A stretch of DNA of 27,247 nt from assembly GCA_964437505.1 (NCBI GenBank), contig CAYTGU010000017.1:1-27247 (forward strand). The letters run 5' to 3'. This DNA comes from JAHJDO01 sp964437505 (lineage in GTDB: Bacteria > JAHJDO01). This document shows, piece after piece, positions 16,214 through 24,820 of this stretch. Position 1 is the stretch's first letter. The number at the start of each line of letters is the position of its first letter. The notes beneath the pieces were generated by a model. The model did no database searches and was not told the origin of the DNA. It saw nothing but the letters and a program-made list of their open reading frames with translations. Made by a program: the position numbers and the translations under genes.

Positions 16214-17236
16214 TTATTTCTTCTTTAATGTATTTTTTAATCCGCATGACTCCCTGATAACCAAACTGGGCTGAAAAATTATTTTACGCGGATGATCTGT
16301 AAGTTTATTCTGGATGCGATCTATCAGACAATCAGCTGCGCTGGCTCCAATTTGATAATTTGATTGCCCAACAGTTGTAAGAGGAATCCTAAACATAGCT
16401 GACAATTCTATATTGTCATAACCTATTAATGCCATGTCTCCAGGCACATTTACATTCAATTTCTCCAGTTCTTCTAAAGCCCAAAAAGCTATCATGTCAC
16501 TCCATGTCATGATAGCTGTAGGACGTGGGGAAAGAGATAGAAGGTTTGAAATATTTTTTCTTAACGCGTCACGATTGGTATTCCCGAATGTAATTAATTT
16601 TGAATTTTCTTTTATATGGTGTTTTTCTAAAATATTCCTGTATCCCTTAATTATTCCAATATCTGAGTAAACTGAGGGAGAATTTCCAAGATATCCGATA
16701 TATTTATGTCCTCCTTTGACCAGATGTTCGCATGCTATACGCCCCCCCTCTTCGTCATCATTCCCCACAAAATCATAAGGTAACTTATTAATATATTCAC
16801 TCATTATTACAACTGGAATATTAAATGAAGGATGAGACAAAAAGTCTTCAGTACTCTTTTCTATCGGCATTATAATTATTCCATCCACCTGTCTATCGCA
16901 AAGCATCTGAAAATATTTCTGTTCTGTGTCTTTACCATCATTTTCGCTCAGGCATGAGATAAACATAAATTCTCTTCCCAAAGCAGCATATTGTATTCCA
17001 TGCAATCTCTCAGTTGATGCTGGGTTGGTTATATATGGCATAATAAGTCCAAGTGTATTAGTTTTTCTGGTAACTAGAGACCGAGCAATTGAATTCGGGC
17101 AATAGTTCAGGCGACGAGCAATCCTGACTATCTTACGACGAGTAGCTTTGGAAACATCTTCTTTTCCAGTTAGTGCTTTGGATACTGTTGCAATTGATAC
17201 ATCTGCTTTTTTAGCGATATCCTTTATACCTGCCAT
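16214..17236 (-). CDS. LacI family transcriptional regulator of the sugar operon
   Basis: The 340-residue repressor has an N-terminal helix-turn-helix (IKDIAKKADVSIATVSKALT), the hinge helix NSIARSL near residue 52, and a periplasmic-binding-like effector domain (LGLIMPYITNPAS to GYDNIELSAMF). This is standard for LacI/GalR regulators that sense a sugar. It is the first gene of a long operon. Two identical AAACGTTT palindromes flank its promoter, so it probably represses its own operon until the inducer is present. A weak AGGAAA ribosome site lies before the ATG. Confidence 0.95.
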   Translation of the reverse strand: MAGIKDIAKKADVSIATVSKALTGKEDVSKATRRKIVRIARRLNYCPNSIARSLVTRKTNTLGLIMPYITNPASTERLHGIQYAALGREFMFISCLSENDGKDTEQKYFQMLCDRQVDGIIIMPIEKSTEDFLSHPSFNIPVVIMSEYINKLPYDFVGNDDEEGGRIACEHLVKGGHKYIGYLGNSPSVYSDIGIIKGYRNILEKHHIKENSKLITFGNTNRDALRKNISNLLSLSPRPTAIMTWSDMIAFWALEELEKLNVNVPGDMALIGYDNIELSAMFRIPLTTVGQSNYQIGASAADCLIDRIQNKLTDHPRKIIFQPSLVIRESCGLKNTLKKK

Positions 17237-17247
17237 TGTTTTTTCCT

Positions 17248-17255
17248 AAACGTTT
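17248..17255. promoter_or_regulatory. LacI-family operator candidate O2, AAACGTTT
   Basis: This perfect 8-bp palindrome has the CG centre typical of LacI-family half-sites. It lies downstream of the inferred start point and abuts the ribosome site of the regulator gene. The extended sequence CCTAAACGTTTTTG is shared with the upstream copy apart from the first bases. Confidence 0.75.
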
Positions 17256-17276
17256 TTGAGCCCAAACTCCAACATA

Positions 17277-17305
17277 AGTATAGCAATAGTCAGCAATCTT
17301 GTCAA
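17277..17305 (-). promoter_or_regulatory. Strong sigma-70-type promoter of the sugar operon
   Basis: On the minus strand TTGACA (17305-17300) is followed after exactly 17 bases by TATACT (17282-17277). This is a near-consensus promoter, predicting a start near 17270, about 34 bases before the regulator's ATG. AAACGTTT operators lie on both sides of it. Confidence 0.8.
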
Positions 17306-17315
17306 GAAAAATCTT

Positions 17316-17323
17316 AAACGTTT
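17316..17323. promoter_or_regulatory. LacI-family operator candidate O1, AAACGTTT
   Basis: This is an identical palindrome to O2, located about ten bases upstream of the -35 box. The two centres are 68 bp apart, a spacing that would allow looping or cooperative binding around the promoter. Confidence 0.75.
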
Positions 17324-17351
17324 TTGGAAATAATAAAAAATATATGCAACG

Positions 17352-18896
17352 CTACTTATTTATCTCCCTTAATCTCTTAAGATTCTTTTTTGCTCTGGAA
17401 TATCCAGGATAAATCTTTAAGGCTTTTATCCATAATTCTCCAGCCTTTGTATAATTCTTTTGATTGTAATATGTCAGGCCTAATCTGTTATATGTCTCCG
17501 CCAGATACAGGCAGGCTTTTGTATAAGAAGGATTCAAAGCCTGCGCTTTTTGGAACTGTGCAGCAGCTGTATAAAAGTGCTGTTTTTCTAAATATACAGC
17601 TCCTATATTAAAATAAGCTGTAGCATAGTTAGGCGCGGTTTCAACTGCTTTTTTAAAATGCTCTATAGCTTTATTATACTCTCCTTTTGTGGCGTATGCA
17701 TTGCCGAGATTATTATGTACCCTTGGCTCATTTGGTCTGAATCTTAATATATGATTATACAAAGTAATTTCATCTTTCCAATGAAGGCTCTGAAAATTCG
17801 TAAGTATTATTCCGGAAATAACTATAAATACAAGAAAAATATAAGCCACTCCTTTTTTCCCTTTAGCAAACAAAAGACCTGAAATAGCAAGGGAGAAACC
17901 TATTGAAGGAAAGTATAGCCAGTGTTCTGCTACTGTTGCATTTAATCTAAGGGTATTTTGATATGGAATAAGCGCTATTATAAACCATATTGAACCAAAG
18001 AGAACCGGTTTTTTCTTTCTAAAAATGATGACAAATAGAATAAACGCAAGAGGTATGAGGATTGATAGTATTCCATACGGACAAAAGATTGAGGAAGGGA
18101 TATGAAGTTCTCTTTGGTAGTGAAGGTTTATTGGAAATAAAAGTAGTCTCAGGTATTCAGTAAAGGATCTGCTTATAACCATAAAAAGATGAGACATGCC
18201 AATCTCATTCTTTAACAGAGTCAGCCGTACTAGCCCATAACTTAATGAAATTGCAAAAAATATCAGATAATGCCGCAATCTAATCTTTGGCTTAAAACAA
18301 AATCCATATGCCAAAAGAAGTAAGACAAAGACTATGGCGTATGCTTTTGTAAGTAGAGCAAGTGTATAGAAAGCAATAGCACAAAGTACACCCCAAAACT
18401 TGTTTTGAGGAGCGTATGCTATAAACAGGAGTAATGAGCTAAGCATAAATAAGGTTACTATTGGATCAGCTCTGCCGGATATATATGTAACGGCCTCAGT
18501 ATGGATCGGATGTACCAAGAAAATAAGGGCAGTAAAAAGACCTAACTTCTCTTCTTTAAACAGATTGAGTATTATTTTATAGACCAGGATAGCATTCGTA
18601 ATGTGGAGTATAAGGTTTGTCAGGTGATATCCAACGGGATTCTCTTTCCATATGCTGTAATCCATCAAAAATGAAAGCGAGACAATAGGTCTGTAAAATG
18701 TCCCGCCATCACCAGTTTTATGGTATAGAAAGGAGGTAAAAATATCTCCAATATGTTTCCAGTTCTTTATATAGGGATTTATTGTAATTAAACCAATATC
18801 ATCCCATACAAAGCTGTTCTGGAAAGACGTTAGATATGCAGTAAGACCTGTAAGAATGATTATAAGAATATATTTGCGGTTATTCATGCCCAACAT
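17352..18896 (-). CDS. Membrane GT-C-type protein with C-terminal TPRs (TMTC-like)
   Basis: This 514-residue integral membrane protein starts with a helix and a FVWDDIGLI loop, the acidic loop typical of GT-C glycosyltransferases. The segments HPIHTEAVTYISGRADPI and YRPIVSLSF closely resemble the TMTC/DUF1736 group of O-mannosyltransferase-like proteins. About nine further membrane helices follow. From about residue 395 there are three to four TPRs (PRVHNNLGNAYATKGEYNKA, then YATAYFNIGAVYLEKQHFYT, then a third). It may glycosylate proteins or lipids outside the membrane. The acceptor is not known. It starts three bases after ruvX and probably shares its transcript. Confidence 0.75.
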   Translation of the reverse strand: MLGMNNRKYILIIILTGLTAYLTSFQNSFVWDDIGLITINPYIKNWKHIGDIFTSFLYHKTGDGGTFYRPIVSLSFLMDYSIWKENPVGYHLTNLILHITNAILVYKIILNLFKEEKLGLFTALIFLVHPIHTEAVTYISGRADPIVTLFMLSSLLLFIAYAPQNKFWGVLCAIAFYTLALLTKAYAIVFVLLLLAYGFCFKPKIRLRHYLIFFAISLSYGLVRLTLLKNEIGMSHLFMVISRSFTEYLRLLLFPINLHYQRELHIPSSIFCPYGILSILIPLAFILFVIIFRKKKPVLFGSIWFIIALIPYQNTLRLNATVAEHWLYFPSIGFSLAISGLLFAKGKKGVAYIFLVFIVISGIILTNFQSLHWKDEITLYNHILRFRPNEPRVHNNLGNAYATKGEYNKAIEHFKKAVETAPNYATAYFNIGAVYLEKQHFYTAAAQFQKAQALNPSYTKACLYLAETYNRLGLTYYNQKNYTKAGELWIKALKIYPGYSRAKKNLKRLREINK

Positions 18897-18899
18897 TTA

Positions 18900-19328
18900 C
18901 TACTGCTTGCTCTTTAGAGATTTATTATCCATATATCCCTGAAGAATGAGCTGACTTGCAATCCTGTCAACTTTCTTCTTCTTTTTCCTGCCTTTTACAT
19001 TTAAAGCGATAAGACTTTTTTTGGCAATAACAGTTGTTAATCGCTCGTCCCAGTGTTTAATCGGAATACATGCTGAAGAACCTAGCGCTTTCGAAAATTT
19101 CATTACTTTTTCTGCCTGTGGACCAAGAGTGCCATTCATATTTTTAGGCATGCCAATAACAACTTCATCTATATGCAACCGGTTTATTAGTTCGCATATC
19201 TCATTTATAGCCTGATCGTCAGATTCCCTATAAATATTTTCGCGCCCCTGTGCCGTTATGCCCAACTCATCACTTACAGACACGCCTATGCGTTTATCTC
19301 CAATATCCAATCCGAGCAGTCTAGGCAT
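18900..19328 (-). CDS. ruvX: Holliday junction resolvase-like protein RuvX/YqgF
   Basis: The 142-residue RNase H-fold protein opens with LGLDIGDKRIGVSVSDELG (catalytic D8). VVIGMPKNMNGTLGPQA and the family's HWDERLTTVIAKKSLI follow, ending in KVDRIASQLILQGYMD. Members act in ribosomal RNA processing or as putative Holliday-junction resolvases. It overlaps the end of alaS by eight bases, a common neighbourhood. A lysine run (KGRKKKKKVDR) replaces the usual basic loop. Confidence 0.95.
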   Translation of the reverse strand: MPRLLGLDIGDKRIGVSVSDELGITAQGRENIYRESDDQAINEICELINRLHIDEVVIGMPKNMNGTLGPQAEKVMKFSKALGSSACIPIKHWDERLTTVIAKKSLIALNVKGRKKKKKVDRIASQLILQGYMDNKSLKSKQ

Positions 19329-21933
19329 TTATTCCTTTTCGTATTATTTCAGGAACCTGTTTTAAAGCCTGATCAAGCTTGGATGCATCCTTTCCTCCTG
19401 CTTGTGCCATGTCCGGTCTGCCACCACCACTACCACCAGTAATTTGCGCAATCTCTTTAATGATCTTTCCAGCATGCAAGCCTTTAGAAACAAGGTCGGA
19501 AGTCACAGCTGTTACGAGGCATACTTTACCTTCCTTTACAGACCCAAGCACTATTACGGCTGAGCCCATCTTTGTTTTTAATGCATCTGCAAGGTCCCTC
19601 AATACCTCGTGTCCCATATTCTTCAGAGACGCAGAAACTAGTTTTACATTATCCACTGTAATAGCTTTCTTAATGAAATCATCTATATTTGTCATTATCT
19701 GTTTGCTTTTAGTTTTTTTGATTTCTTTTTCAAGCTCTTTATTATTCTTAATAAGCGCTTCTATTTTCCCCGGTATTTCAGCTACGGGCACATACAGAAG
19801 GTGAGAAATTTCTGTGAGTATTGCCTGTTCTTTTTTCATAATATTATGTGCAGCCTCGCCGCATACAGCCTCAATTCTTCTTACACCAGAAGCAATTGAA
19901 CTCTCAGAAATTATTCTAAACAATCCTATTTCTCCTGTATTTTTTACATGCGTGCCTCCACATAGCTCTATGCTAAAATCCCCCATTTGGACAACCCTCA
20001 CAATCTCCCCGTATTTCTCATTAAATAAGGCAATGGCTCCAAGCTCTTTAGCTTTTTCTATAGAAGTATTAAAGGTCTTTACCTCAACAAGCTCTATAAT
20101 CTTCTGATTTACAATTTCTTCAATGCGATTAAGCTGGTCATTGCTGATAGCCTTAAAATGGTTAAAATCAAACCGCATTCTCTTCTCCCCAACCCATGAG
20201 CCGGCTTGCTGGATGTGTTTGCCAAGAACCTGGCGAAGCGCATATTGAAGAAGATGCGCTGAACTGTGATGCCTTGCAATTCTTTTGCGTCTGGCTATAT
20301 CAACAGATGCGGTCACATTATCACCAACTTTGATTACGCCTTTAGAAACTTTAGCTTTGTGAATAAATGCATCAGATATTTTATAAGTATCTTTTACCTG
20401 TATTTCGCAATCTTCTTTGGAAATGGAGCCTGTGTCTCCAATCTGGCCTCCGGATTCAGCGTAAAAACATGTTTTATTAAGTATTAGCTCAATGTCGTCC
20501 TGCTGTTTTGCTTTATCGGTTTTTTTGCCATGTTTCAGAATACATAATACCTGAGCTTTATCGGAATTCTTATCATATCCGGTAAATATAGTGGCTTCTT
20601 TGAAAGAGAGCTTTTTTTTGTCTGAGATTTTAACATGTCTTGAATCAGCGCCTCGCTGTCTTTGTTTGTCCATTTCTTTATTAAATGTCTCTGTATCCAC
20701 TTCAAGTTCTTGCTCTCTTGCCATTTCGCAGGTAAGATCAATAGGAAAACCAAATGTATCGTATAACCTGAATGCAGCCTCTCCGCTGATGAGTTTTTTC
20801 TTACCTCCTTTAACATGTTTAACAAGCTCTTGAAACAGGGTTATTCCCTGCAGAAGTGTTTTCTGGAAGCGCTCTTCCTCGCTCTTAAGTATAAGGCTTA
20901 TATGCTCTCTTTGCGTCTCCAGCTCAGGATATGCATTCTTCATAATATTTACAACAGACCCAGTCAGCCTGTATAAAAATGGCTGATTAAGCCCAAGTAT
21001 ATTCCCCCTTCTTGACGCTCTTCTTATAAGCCGTCTAAGCACATATCCTCTTCCCTCGTTTGAAGGCATTACTCCATCTGCTATTGCAAATACCAGAGCG
21101 CGTATGTGATCAACAATTACCTGTATTGCCGTAACATATTCATCTTTATATGGCTTTTTTGAGATTTCGCATACAGCCTCAATAATAGGCTTAAACAGGT
21201 CTGTGTCATAGTTTGAGTTCACGTTTTGTAATACTCTTGATATGCGCTCAAGGCCCATGCCAGTATCCACATGTCTGGAAGGTAGATCTTCCAAAGATCC
21301 ATCTTCTTTGCGGTTATACTGCATAAACACCAGATTCCACAGCTCTAAAACATCGGGATTATTAGCATTGATTAGGGATTTATCACAGCCGTTTTTTGTT
21401 AGATCAATGTGTATCTCTGAACACGGGCCGCACGGGCCGGTCTCTCCCATATCCCAGAAGTTTTCTTTTTTACCAAAGCGGAGAATATGGTTGGTATCAA
21501 TATCTGTTTCAGTCTTCCAATAATTAAAGGATTCTTCATCCGTCTTATATACAGTTACCCAGAGTCTTTCTTTTGGAAGTTCCCACACTTCAGTAAGCAG
21601 CTCCCATGCCAAACTAATTGCTTCTCTCTTGAAATAATCGCCAAATGACCAGTTACCAAGCATTTCAAAAAAGGTGTGATGATGGCTGTCATGACCAACA
21701 TCTTCCAGATCATTATGTTTCCCACTGACCCTTATACATTTCTGAGAATCTGCTGCGCGTTTGTAATTACGTGAACCACGACCTAGAAATACATCTTTAA
21801 ACTGGTTCATACCTGCATTTGTAAAGAGAAGTGTTGGGTCTTCATGAGGAATCAGAGATGCGCTATGAAGAACTGCATGTCCTTTATTCTTAAAAAACTC
21901 TAAAAAAGATTTTCTAATCTGTTTACTTTGCAT
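19321..21933 (-). CDS. alaS: Alanine-tRNA ligase
   Basis: The 870-residue protein has the typical length and all the domains. The class II catalytic core begins FLEFFKNKGHAVLHSASLIP and includes GNWSFGDYFKREAI and ETGPCGPCSEIH. The editing domain carries the HxxxH-type motif HHSSAHLLQ near 565 and the CGGTHVKNTGEIG motif. The C-terminal glycine-rich segment GGSGGGRPDMAQAGGK is the oligomerisation domain. It charges tRNA-Ala with alanine and clears serine and glycine mischarging. It overlaps ruvX, and lies 39 bases downstream of the response regulator, which may be part of the same transcript. No T-box leader could fit in that gap. Confidence 0.98.
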   Translation of the reverse strand: MQSKQIRKSFLEFFKNKGHAVLHSASLIPHEDPTLLFTNAGMNQFKDVFLGRGSRNYKRAADSQKCIRVSGKHNDLEDVGHDSHHHTFFEMLGNWSFGDYFKREAISLAWELLTEVWELPKERLWVTVYKTDEESFNYWKTETDIDTNHILRFGKKENFWDMGETGPCGPCSEIHIDLTKNGCDKSLINANNPDVLELWNLVFMQYNRKEDGSLEDLPSRHVDTGMGLERISRVLQNVNSNYDTDLFKPIIEAVCEISKKPYKDEYVTAIQVIVDHIRALVFAIADGVMPSNEGRGYVLRRLIRRASRRGNILGLNQPFLYRLTGSVVNIMKNAYPELETQREHISLILKSEEERFQKTLLQGITLFQELVKHVKGGKKKLISGEAAFRLYDTFGFPIDLTCEMAREQELEVDTETFNKEMDKQRQRGADSRHVKISDKKKLSFKEATIFTGYDKNSDKAQVLCILKHGKKTDKAKQQDDIELILNKTCFYAESGGQIGDTGSISKEDCEIQVKDTYKISDAFIHKAKVSKGVIKVGDNVTASVDIARRKRIARHHSSAHLLQYALRQVLGKHIQQAGSWVGEKRMRFDFNHFKAISNDQLNRIEEIVNQKIIELVEVKTFNTSIEKAKELGAIALFNEKYGEIVRVVQMGDFSIELCGGTHVKNTGEIGLFRIISESSIASGVRRIEAVCGEAAHNIMKKEQAILTEISHLLYVPVAEIPGKIEALIKNNKELEKEIKKTKSKQIMTNIDDFIKKAITVDNVKLVSASLKNMGHEVLRDLADALKTKMGSAVIVLGSVKEGKVCLVTAVTSDLVSKGLHAGKIIKEIAQITGGSGGGRPDMAQAGGKDASKLDQALKQVPEIIRKGINA

Positions 21934-21972
21934 GTCTGTTAAAATAACATATTTCTGAAAATCTGTGAAGGA

Positions 21973-22668
21973 TTATCCAACAAACTTATATCCACCACCG
22001 TGAATTGTAAGAATGGCCTTAGGCTGGTTTGGATCGTCTTCTATTTTCTTCCGGAGGTTTAATATATGGGTATCGATTGTCCTTGTTGTGGGATAGATGT
22101 CATATCCCCAAACATCATCAAGAATTTTAGCTCTTGATAATACCTCTCCTCTGTGAAGGATGAGGTATTTTAGAAGTTTAGCTTCCATTACTGAAAGAGG
22201 GAACTTCGTTCCTTGGAATTTTATTCCTTTTTTCATAATTAAGTTAGATTTTAAGTCTATTTTTACGTTGGGCAATTCATAATAATCAATGTCCTTTTCG
22301 ATTCCGTTTGCACGCCTGAGTAATGCTCTCATTCTTGCATGAAGCTCCCTGAGACTGAACGGCTTTGTAATATAATCGTCGTCTCCCAGTTCTAATCCCA
22401 TAATTTTATCTATCTCCTCTCCTTTTGCAGTTAACATGATTATAGGGATATTGACTTTACTCTGTCTGAGCTCTTTACAAACATCAAACCCACTCTTTTT
22501 AGGAAGCATAATATCAAGAATTATCAAATCAGGATTCTTAGTAGTTGCTTGTTTAAGGGCATCTTCTCCATCAGTTGCCTGTATAAGTTTATATCCCTGA
22601 CTGTGAAGAAAATCGGAGAGAACCTTCATTATTTTTTCTTCATCTTCTACTATCAGGATTCTCTGCAT
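21973..22668 (-). CDS. OmpR/PhoB-family response regulator
   Basis: The 231-residue regulator has a receiver domain with D9/E10, phosphoacceptor D52 (LIILDIMLPKKSG), T80 and K102 (ITKPF). The C-terminal winged-helix DNA-binding domain shows LSRAKILDDVWG, TRTIDTHILNLRKKIEDD and IHGGGYKFVG. This matches PhoB/PhoP/RegX3-type regulators, which bind tandem direct repeats. Its start overlaps the kinase gene by 16 bases, so it is the partner of the split sensor kinase. It could bind the phased TTGACA hexamers at 26035-26062. This is inferred. Confidence 0.95.
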   Translation of the reverse strand: MQRILIVEDEEKIMKVLSDFLHSQGYKLIQATDGEDALKQATTKNPDLIILDIMLPKKSGFDVCKELRQSKVNIPIIMLTAKGEEIDKIMGLELGDDDYITKPFSLRELHARMRALLRRANGIEKDIDYYELPNVKIDLKSNLIMKKGIKFQGTKFPLSVMEAKLLKYLILHRGEVLSRAKILDDVWGYDIYPTTRTIDTHILNLRKKIEDDPNQPKAILTIHGGGYKFVG

Positions 22669-23933
22669 TTTATTCCCTTCTCAAAGGGAAACCACAGTTT
22701 AAAAGCACTTCCTTCCCCTTTATTGCTTTCTACGGTTACGCTTCCATTATGCGCTTCCATGATATGTTTAACTATTGAAAGCCCAATTCCCACACCCTTT
22801 GTTTCTCTTGTAAGCTCATCTTCTCCGCGATAAAATCTCTTAAATATTTTTTTGAGATTATCCTTTTTAATGCCCTCTCCTTTATCAATAACATCTATAA
22901 TAACAAAATCTTCTCTTTTATAAAGATTTACCTTTATTTCCTTGTTTACAGGTGAATACTTTACCGCATTATCAAGAAGGTTTAGGACTGCCTGAGCCAA
23001 GGCATCAGAGTCAATATTAACCTTTGGAATATTATCTTCTGCATTGAGAATAATTCTATATCCCCTTGGTTCAACATATGTTGCAAAAGCTTTTACTGTT
23101 GATTGGATAACACTCGCTATATCATCCTGCTTTATATTGTATTTTTTTGTTCCCCTGTCAATTCTTGAAAAGTCCAGGACATTATTAATTAACCTGGTTA
23201 ATCTTTCTGTCTCACTTGTAATAGTATCATAATACTCATCATGCATTTCCTTACCCTTAACCTCTCCCATCTGAAGCATTTCACCAATCATCCTGATAGT
23301 AGTAAGAGGGGTTCTCATCTCATGGGAAACCGTTGATACAAAATCCGATTTCATATTAGACAGCTGAGTTTCTTTGCGGATAGAATAGATGAGAAAAGCC
23401 ACCCCGCCAATAATGCATATAAAGAGAATTGCAATCATAGATATTGTCATAGTTGCCCGCATACGAATAGCTTTTCTCAGTTCTTCAGTTCCTTCTTTAT
23501 ACGTATACAGCTTCCAATTAAGAACACCCGGCAAAATGGCTTCTACATAGTCTGGAGTTCTGGTTTTCTCTTTATAATTTGAAAACATTTCGGCATTATT
23601 CTTATCGGAAATCCTTATCATAACTCTGGAAAGGGATGATAGGTTTGAAGCAAAGTCAGCTATCTCAGAAACTAATTTATTCATATTTGCCACTACTGCC
23701 AGGTCATATCCTTGCTTCTTAAGGAAATACATAAGAGAGCTTCCATCTTTTGACAATAAATATTCAGCTTTTTTAGAAGGCCTAGTTTTATATTGTTTCA
23801 AAGCATCAATAGTTATCGCATAATCTTTTAAAATATCTTTTCTTTCTGTAACCTTACTTTTCAGCACGGAAAATGTCTTATTATTCTCTGCACTAAAAGA
23901 TTTTCTATTTTGCAGTTTTTTTAATTTTCCCAA
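22653..23933 (-). CDS. Sensor histidine kinase, C-terminal part (frame 2)
   Basis: This 426-residue ORF begins at a TTG inside the shared overlap, and has a membrane helix at 161-185. The HisKA box follows with H204 (FVSTVSHEMRTPLTT), then the N box LLDNAVKYSP, the G1 box DKGEGIKKDN, the F box FKRFYRG and the G2 box GVGIGLSIVKHI. It phosphorylates the adjacent PhoB-like regulator. As predicted it lacks an N-terminal membrane anchor and sensor start. These are in the upstream ORF in another frame. Removing one A from the A7 run joins both in a single 692-residue sensor kinase, the likely native form. The annotated start is therefore not a true start. Confidence 0.9.
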   Translation of the reverse strand: MGKLKKLQNRKSFSAENNKTFSVLKSKVTERKDILKDYAITIDALKQYKTRPSKKAEYLLSKDGSSLMYFLKKQGYDLAVVANMNKLVSEIADFASNLSSLSRVMIRISDKNNAEMFSNYKEKTRTPDYVEAILPGVLNWKLYTYKEGTEELRKAIRMRATMTISMIAILFICIIGGVAFLIYSIRKETQLSNMKSDFVSTVSHEMRTPLTTIRMIGEMLQMGEVKGKEMHDEYYDTITSETERLTRLINNVLDFSRIDRGTKKYNIKQDDIASVIQSTVKAFATYVEPRGYRIILNAEDNIPKVNIDSDALAQAVLNLLDNAVKYSPVNKEIKVNLYKREDFVIIDVIDKGEGIKKDNLKKIFKRFYRGEDELTRETKGVGIGLSIVKHIMEAHNGSVTVESNKGEGSAFKLWFPFEKGIKCRES

Positions 23934-24732
23934 TTATCAATGAAGAGTAGAAACTTAACTCGTTTGGCGAGAGACTAAACTTCCTATTGACGATATTAGA
24001 CAGTATACCGTGATATGTCTCCTGTGCTTTAGAACGATTATTAGTCTTCCCTAGAGCTTCTGCTTTTTGTATGCTTGCTATTAATTGTATAGGTGAATTG
24101 TTAATATCTCTTGGACTCTTATTACTGTTTATAATTTTATCAAGATAAACAACAGCACTATTAAAATCTTCCTGCTTAATCTTACATCTTGCGATTCTGA
24201 TATCTAATATGCTCTCTTCAGGTTCATTCTTATATCTCTTAGATAACTTTTCATATTCCTGAGAGGCATGTTTGTATTTTCCATTGATTTCAATCTTCTC
24301 AATTCTATCAATCTCTCTCACCAGTTCTATATCAAAAGTCTTTTGTCTTGATTTTTTCTCATGCACTAAATGCTTCGGGTATATAGGATTAATATCCTTA
24401 TCAAAAACAAAAATCCGTCTTCCTGGAAGTGTCTTATTTAGATCTCTTTTCAATTCCATAAGAGGCGATTCAATCTCAGAAATAGGCGCAAGTTCTTTCT
24501 TATACAGCTCAAAAGATTTAAGCTGATTTTCAAAAGAAATAAACTTATTGTTAATTTCTTTTTTAATAGATTCCGACACACTCATACACTGCTTTACAAT
24601 CTCCCTCTCAAGATAATCCTCTGAAAACAGACCTGCTTTAATTGAAAAGTATGTAAGGATAAAGGAAGAGATAAGAATTATGCTGATTAGCCAGAAGTAA
24701 CGACCTTTAACAATACTAGAGAATTTTTGCAT
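23905..24732 (-). CDS. Sensor histidine kinase, N-terminal membrane and sensor part (frame 1)
   Basis: The ORF has 275 residues with one membrane helix at about 12-32 (FWLISIILISSFILTYF), then an extracytoplasmic region. A helical segment there (about 160-240: YKHASQEYEKLSKRYKNEPE and VVYLDKIINSNKSP) resembles TPRs. It ends GKIKKTAK then TAG, while the next frame reads GKLKKLQNR. The 3' end overlaps the kinase ORF in the +1 frame. The whole therefore looks like one membrane sensor kinase interrupted by a one-base difference in a run of seven A. No clear ribosome site precedes the ATG. It may be a real frameshift, a programmed one, or a sequence error. Confidence 0.8.
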   Translation of the reverse strand: MQKFSSIVKGRYFWLISIILISSFILTYFSIKAGLFSEDYLEREIVKQCMSVSESIKKEINNKFISFENQLKSFELYKKELAPISEIESPLMELKRDLNKTLPGRRIFVFDKDINPIYPKHLVHEKKSRQKTFDIELVREIDRIEKIEINGKYKHASQEYEKLSKRYKNEPEESILDIRIARCKIKQEDFNSAVVYLDKIINSNKSPRDINNSPIQLIASIQKAEALGKTNNRSKAQETYHGILSNIVNRKFSLSPNELSFYSSLIIGKIKKTAK

Positions 24733-24778
24733 GAAAGTTATTATATCAGAAATTAGTCTATGGTTTGTAGATATTTGA

Positions 24779-24812
24779 ATAAGTACCTCCTACCAAAAAA
24801 ACAGGCACTTAT
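24779..24812. repeat. Inverted repeat between the exported TPR gene and the kinase
   Basis: On the minus strand ATAAGTGCCT pairs with AGGTACTTAT: ten pairs including one G-U, with a 14-base loop. It lies 46 bases before the kinase ATG, in the gap 24733-24820. No U-tract follows, so it is a weak terminator candidate or a structured leader. Confidence 0.5.
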
Positions 24813-24820
24813 TTTCACAT

